NCBI GenBank assembly: GCA_017514645.1
Contig: JAFWJP010000006.1
Span: 1 to 7,259 of the forward strand
Direction: 5' to 3'
DNA: 7,259 nucleotides
DNA from: Solobacterium sp.
GTDB taxonomy: Bacteria; Bacillota_I; Bacilli_A; Erysipelotrichales; Erysipelotrichaceae
Positions 5,885 through 7,259 of the stretch are shown in pieces (the first letter of the stretch is position 1; each line of letters begins with the position of its first letter). The position numbers and the translations under genes were made by a program. The notes under the pieces are model-generated. The model was given only the letters and a program-made list of their open reading frames with translations. It did not search any database and had not been told where the DNA came from.

Positions 5885-7078
5885 ATGTATCAAATACAGA
5901 ATGTAACTGAAGATATTCTCTGGATCGGTGCCAGCGACAGACGCCTCAGCCGGTTCGAAAACCTGTTCCCGGTCCCGTCCGGCGTTTCCTACAACAGCTA
6001 TCTGATCAAAGACGAGAAGACGGTGATCTTCGATACCGCCGATGTCACGGTCGCTGAACAGTATGCAGAAAATCTCAAGGCTGCACTGGACGGCAGGAAG
6101 CCGGATTACCTGGTGATCCTGCATGTAGAGCCGGATCACTGCTCACAGCTGCTGAATGTCCTGAACGCTTATCCGGACATCACACTTGTCAGCAGTGCCA
6201 AAGCCATCCAGATGCTGGATCAGTTCTTCCCGGAACTGAACGGAAAATGTGAGCGTATTACCGTCAAGGAAGGAGATACCCTGGAGACAGGGAAGCATGT
6301 ATTCCGCTTCATTGCCGCACCGATGGTTCACTGGCCGGAAGTCCTGTTTGCCTATGACGAAACCGCAAAGATTCTCTTCTCCGCAGACGCGTTCGGTACA
6401 TTCGGCGCCATTGATGGCAGTATCTTCGCGGATACGTATGATTATGAAAAGGTCTATCTTGATGACGCAAGACGCTACTACGCCAACATTGTCGGCAAAT
6501 ACGGCGCACAGGTACAGGCTGCACTGAAAAAGGCAGCGAACCTGGATATCCGGATGATCTGCTCCCTGCACGGACCGGTCTGGCGAAAGGACCTTGGATA
6601 CCTGCTGGACAAGTATCAGCTCTGGAGCACCTATACAGCAGAAACAGAAGACTATGCCGTGATCTACGGAAGTCTGTACGGGAATACGGCTTCGGCCGCT
6701 GAAGCCGCAGCTGCCCTCATCGCGCAGAAGAGCGAAAAGCATGTCACGGTCTTTGACGCTTCCGGAACCGATGTATCCTACCTGATCGCTGAGATCTTCC
6801 GGGCAAAGAATATCGTTCTGTTCTGCCCGACCTACAACGCTGCCCTGTATCCGCCGATCGAGGCGCTTCTCAATGATCTCCTGGCCATCGGTATCAGGAA
6901 CAGGATCTTCTTCCTTGGAGAGAACGGATCCTGGGCACCGATGAGCGCGAAACTGATGCGTACAAAGCTGGAAGGGCTGAAGGACTGCACGATCTGTGAC
7001 ACTGTACTGACGATCAAAGGCGCACTCCACGATACCGAAGCGCTGGAAACATTCACCGACGCCGTAACTGCCATGTAA
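5885..7078 (+). CDS. FprA-type A-type flavoprotein (flavodiiron oxygen/NO reductase)
   Basis: Cytoplasmic flavodiiron protein of 397 residues, the length of the minimal class A form (no C-terminal rubredoxin or flavin reductase domain). The family reduces O2 to water and/or NO to N2O with electrons from rubredoxin or a similar carrier, protecting anaerobes. The N-terminal beta-lactamase-like domain has the full diiron ligand set: His80, Glu82, Asp84 and His85 in HVEPDH, His149 in APMVHWPE, Asp168 in SADAFG, and His229 in SLHGPVWR. The C-terminal flavodoxin domain begins about residue 256, with the FMN phosphate loop YGSLYGNT (261-268) and the later aromatic stretch CPTYNAALYPP. ATG 5885 has AAAGGAG 6 nt upstream. 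It follows the AraC gene by 48 bp on the same strand but has its own terminator and possibly its own promoter; a functional link to the amino-acid genes is not shown. O2 against NO preference cannot be told from sequence. Confidence 0.94.
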   Translation: MYQIQNVTEDILWIGASDRRLSRFENLFPVPSGVSYNSYLIKDEKTVIFDTADVTVAEQYAENLKAALDGRKPDYLVILHVEPDHCSQLLNVLNAYPDITLVSSAKAIQMLDQFFPELNGKCERITVKEGDTLETGKHVFRFIAAPMVHWPEVLFAYDETAKILFSADAFGTFGAIDGSIFADTYDYEKVYLDDARRYYANIVGKYGAQVQAALKKAANLDIRMICSLHGPVWRKDLGYLLDKYQLWSTYTAETEDYAVIYGSLYGNTASAAEAAAALIAQKSEKHVTVFDASGTDVSYLIAEIFRAKNIVLFCPTYNAALYPPIEALLNDLLAIGIRNRIFFLGENGSWAPMSAKLMRTKLEGLKDCTICDTVLTIKGALHDTEALETFTDAVTAM

Positions 7079-7082
7079 CAGC

Positions 7083-7114
7083 AAAAGACCGCATCCAAGG
7101 ATACGGTCTTTTTT
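7083..7114 (+). terminator. Intrinsic terminator after the flavodiiron gene
   Basis: A 9-bp perfect stem, AAAAGACCG (7083-7091) with CGGTCTTTT (7104-7112), is followed by further T to 7114. The inner bases ATCC and GGAT can extend the hairpin past a C-A mismatch. It begins 4 nt after the TAA. The A run on the 5' side could let it also stop transcripts coming from the insertion sequence on the other strand. Confidence 0.88.
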
Positions 7115-7124
7115 CATGGATAAT

Positions 7125-7144
7125 TTGTCAAATTAAGCGCAACA
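7125..7144. repeat. Candidate terminal inverted repeat of the IS30-family element
   Basis: The sequence TTGTCAAATTAAGCGCAACA lies between the flavodiiron terminator and the transposase stop codon, where the transposase-end inverted repeat of an IS30-type element belongs. Its first bases form part of the small palindrome AATTTG-T-CAAATT (7122-7134). The partner repeat is outside the window, so the exact ends are unconfirmed. Confidence 0.45.
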
Positions 7145-7147
7145 CAT

Positions 7148-7259
7148 TCAGTGAGTGCTGTTGAATACTTCTGACGGTGTCTGATAGCCGAGACATTTCC
7201 TCGGCCTGCTGTTCAGAAGATCAGTCTTCTCCTTGAGATCTTCTTCTGACACTTCCGAA
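7148..7259 (-). CDS. IS30-family transposase, C-terminal fragment
   Basis: Only the last 36 residues are in the window; the gene continues beyond the right edge. In the frame starting at base 7258 the minus strand encodes residues that include LLNSRPRKCLGYQTPSEVF, followed by NSTH and a TGA at 7148-7150. The NxRPRKxLGYxTPxEVF block is the hallmark C-terminus of IS30-family DDE transposases, just after the catalytic core. No stop codon interrupts the visible part, so nothing here shows the gene to be broken; its catalytic residues lie outside the window. Confidence 0.85.
   Translation of the reverse strand, partial: SEVSEEDLKEKTDLLNSRPRKCLGYQTPSEVFNSTH

Larger units (their letters stand above)
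7125..7259 (-). mobile_element. IS30-family insertion sequence, one end only
   Basis: The right edge of the window enters an insertion sequence: the C-terminal end of an IS30-family transposase is encoded on the minus strand to the window edge, and a short non-coding terminal stretch separates its stop codon (7148-7150) from the flavodiiron terminator. The element's outer boundary is estimated near 7125, where a likely terminal inverted repeat begins. The other end and any target duplication lie outside the window, so completeness is unknown. Confidence 0.75.

Noticed and set aside
1..7259. CRISPR array, defence island, toxin-antitoxin pair, tRNA or rRNA.
   Set aside because: No regularly spaced repeats, no small paired genes, no structural RNA signatures; nearly all the sequence is taken up by recognisable metabolic, regulatory and transposase genes.

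Overview
The window looks like chromosomal DNA of an anaerobic, Gram-positive member of the Bacillota with roughly balanced base composition; the Erysipelotrichia are a reasonable guess, but this is inference. The signs are strong AGGAGG-type ribosome binding sites, compact spacing with intrinsic terminators, a VanY/LdcB-type cell-wall carboxypeptidase, and a flavodiiron protein typical of anaerobes. TGA serves as a stop, so the standard bacterial code applies.

Layout from left to right. The 3' end of a D,D-/L,D-carboxypeptidase gene (+) runs in from the left edge and meets a convergent block of four minus-strand genes at a shared bidirectional terminator (about 407-439). Read in their direction of transcription, the four genes are diaminopropionate ammonia-lyase (dpaL), an M20D-type amidohydrolase 9 nt downstream, a terminator followed by a probable extended -10 promoter, and two nucleoside hydrolases of the IUNH family joined by an ATGA overlap. 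Divergent from dpaL, across an 89-bp gap with overlapping -10 elements, is an AraC-family regulator with a cupin sensor domain (+). Next is an FprA-type flavodiiron protein (+) that ends at a strong terminator. The right edge holds the 3' end of an IS30-family insertion sequence, transposase on the minus strand.

Functionally the block reads as a small catabolic island. The amidohydrolase could release an amino acid from an acylated or peptide form. DpaL would cleave 2,3-diaminopropionate to pyruvate and ammonia. The AraC protein is the obvious candidate regulator. The two hydrolases would split nucleosides into base and ribose, and they carry different catalytic-site residues (His in one, Cys in the other), which suggests different substrate ranges. 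No transporter lies inside the window, so the link between the amino-acid and nucleoside parts is only proximity. The flavodiiron protein is a separate oxygen/NO-scavenging function.

I see no CRISPR array, tRNA, rRNA, prophage or defence system. The most unusual points are the missing catalytic glutamate in the carboxypeptidase, the His/Cys nucleoside hydrolase pair, and the dpaL-M20D-AraC unit.
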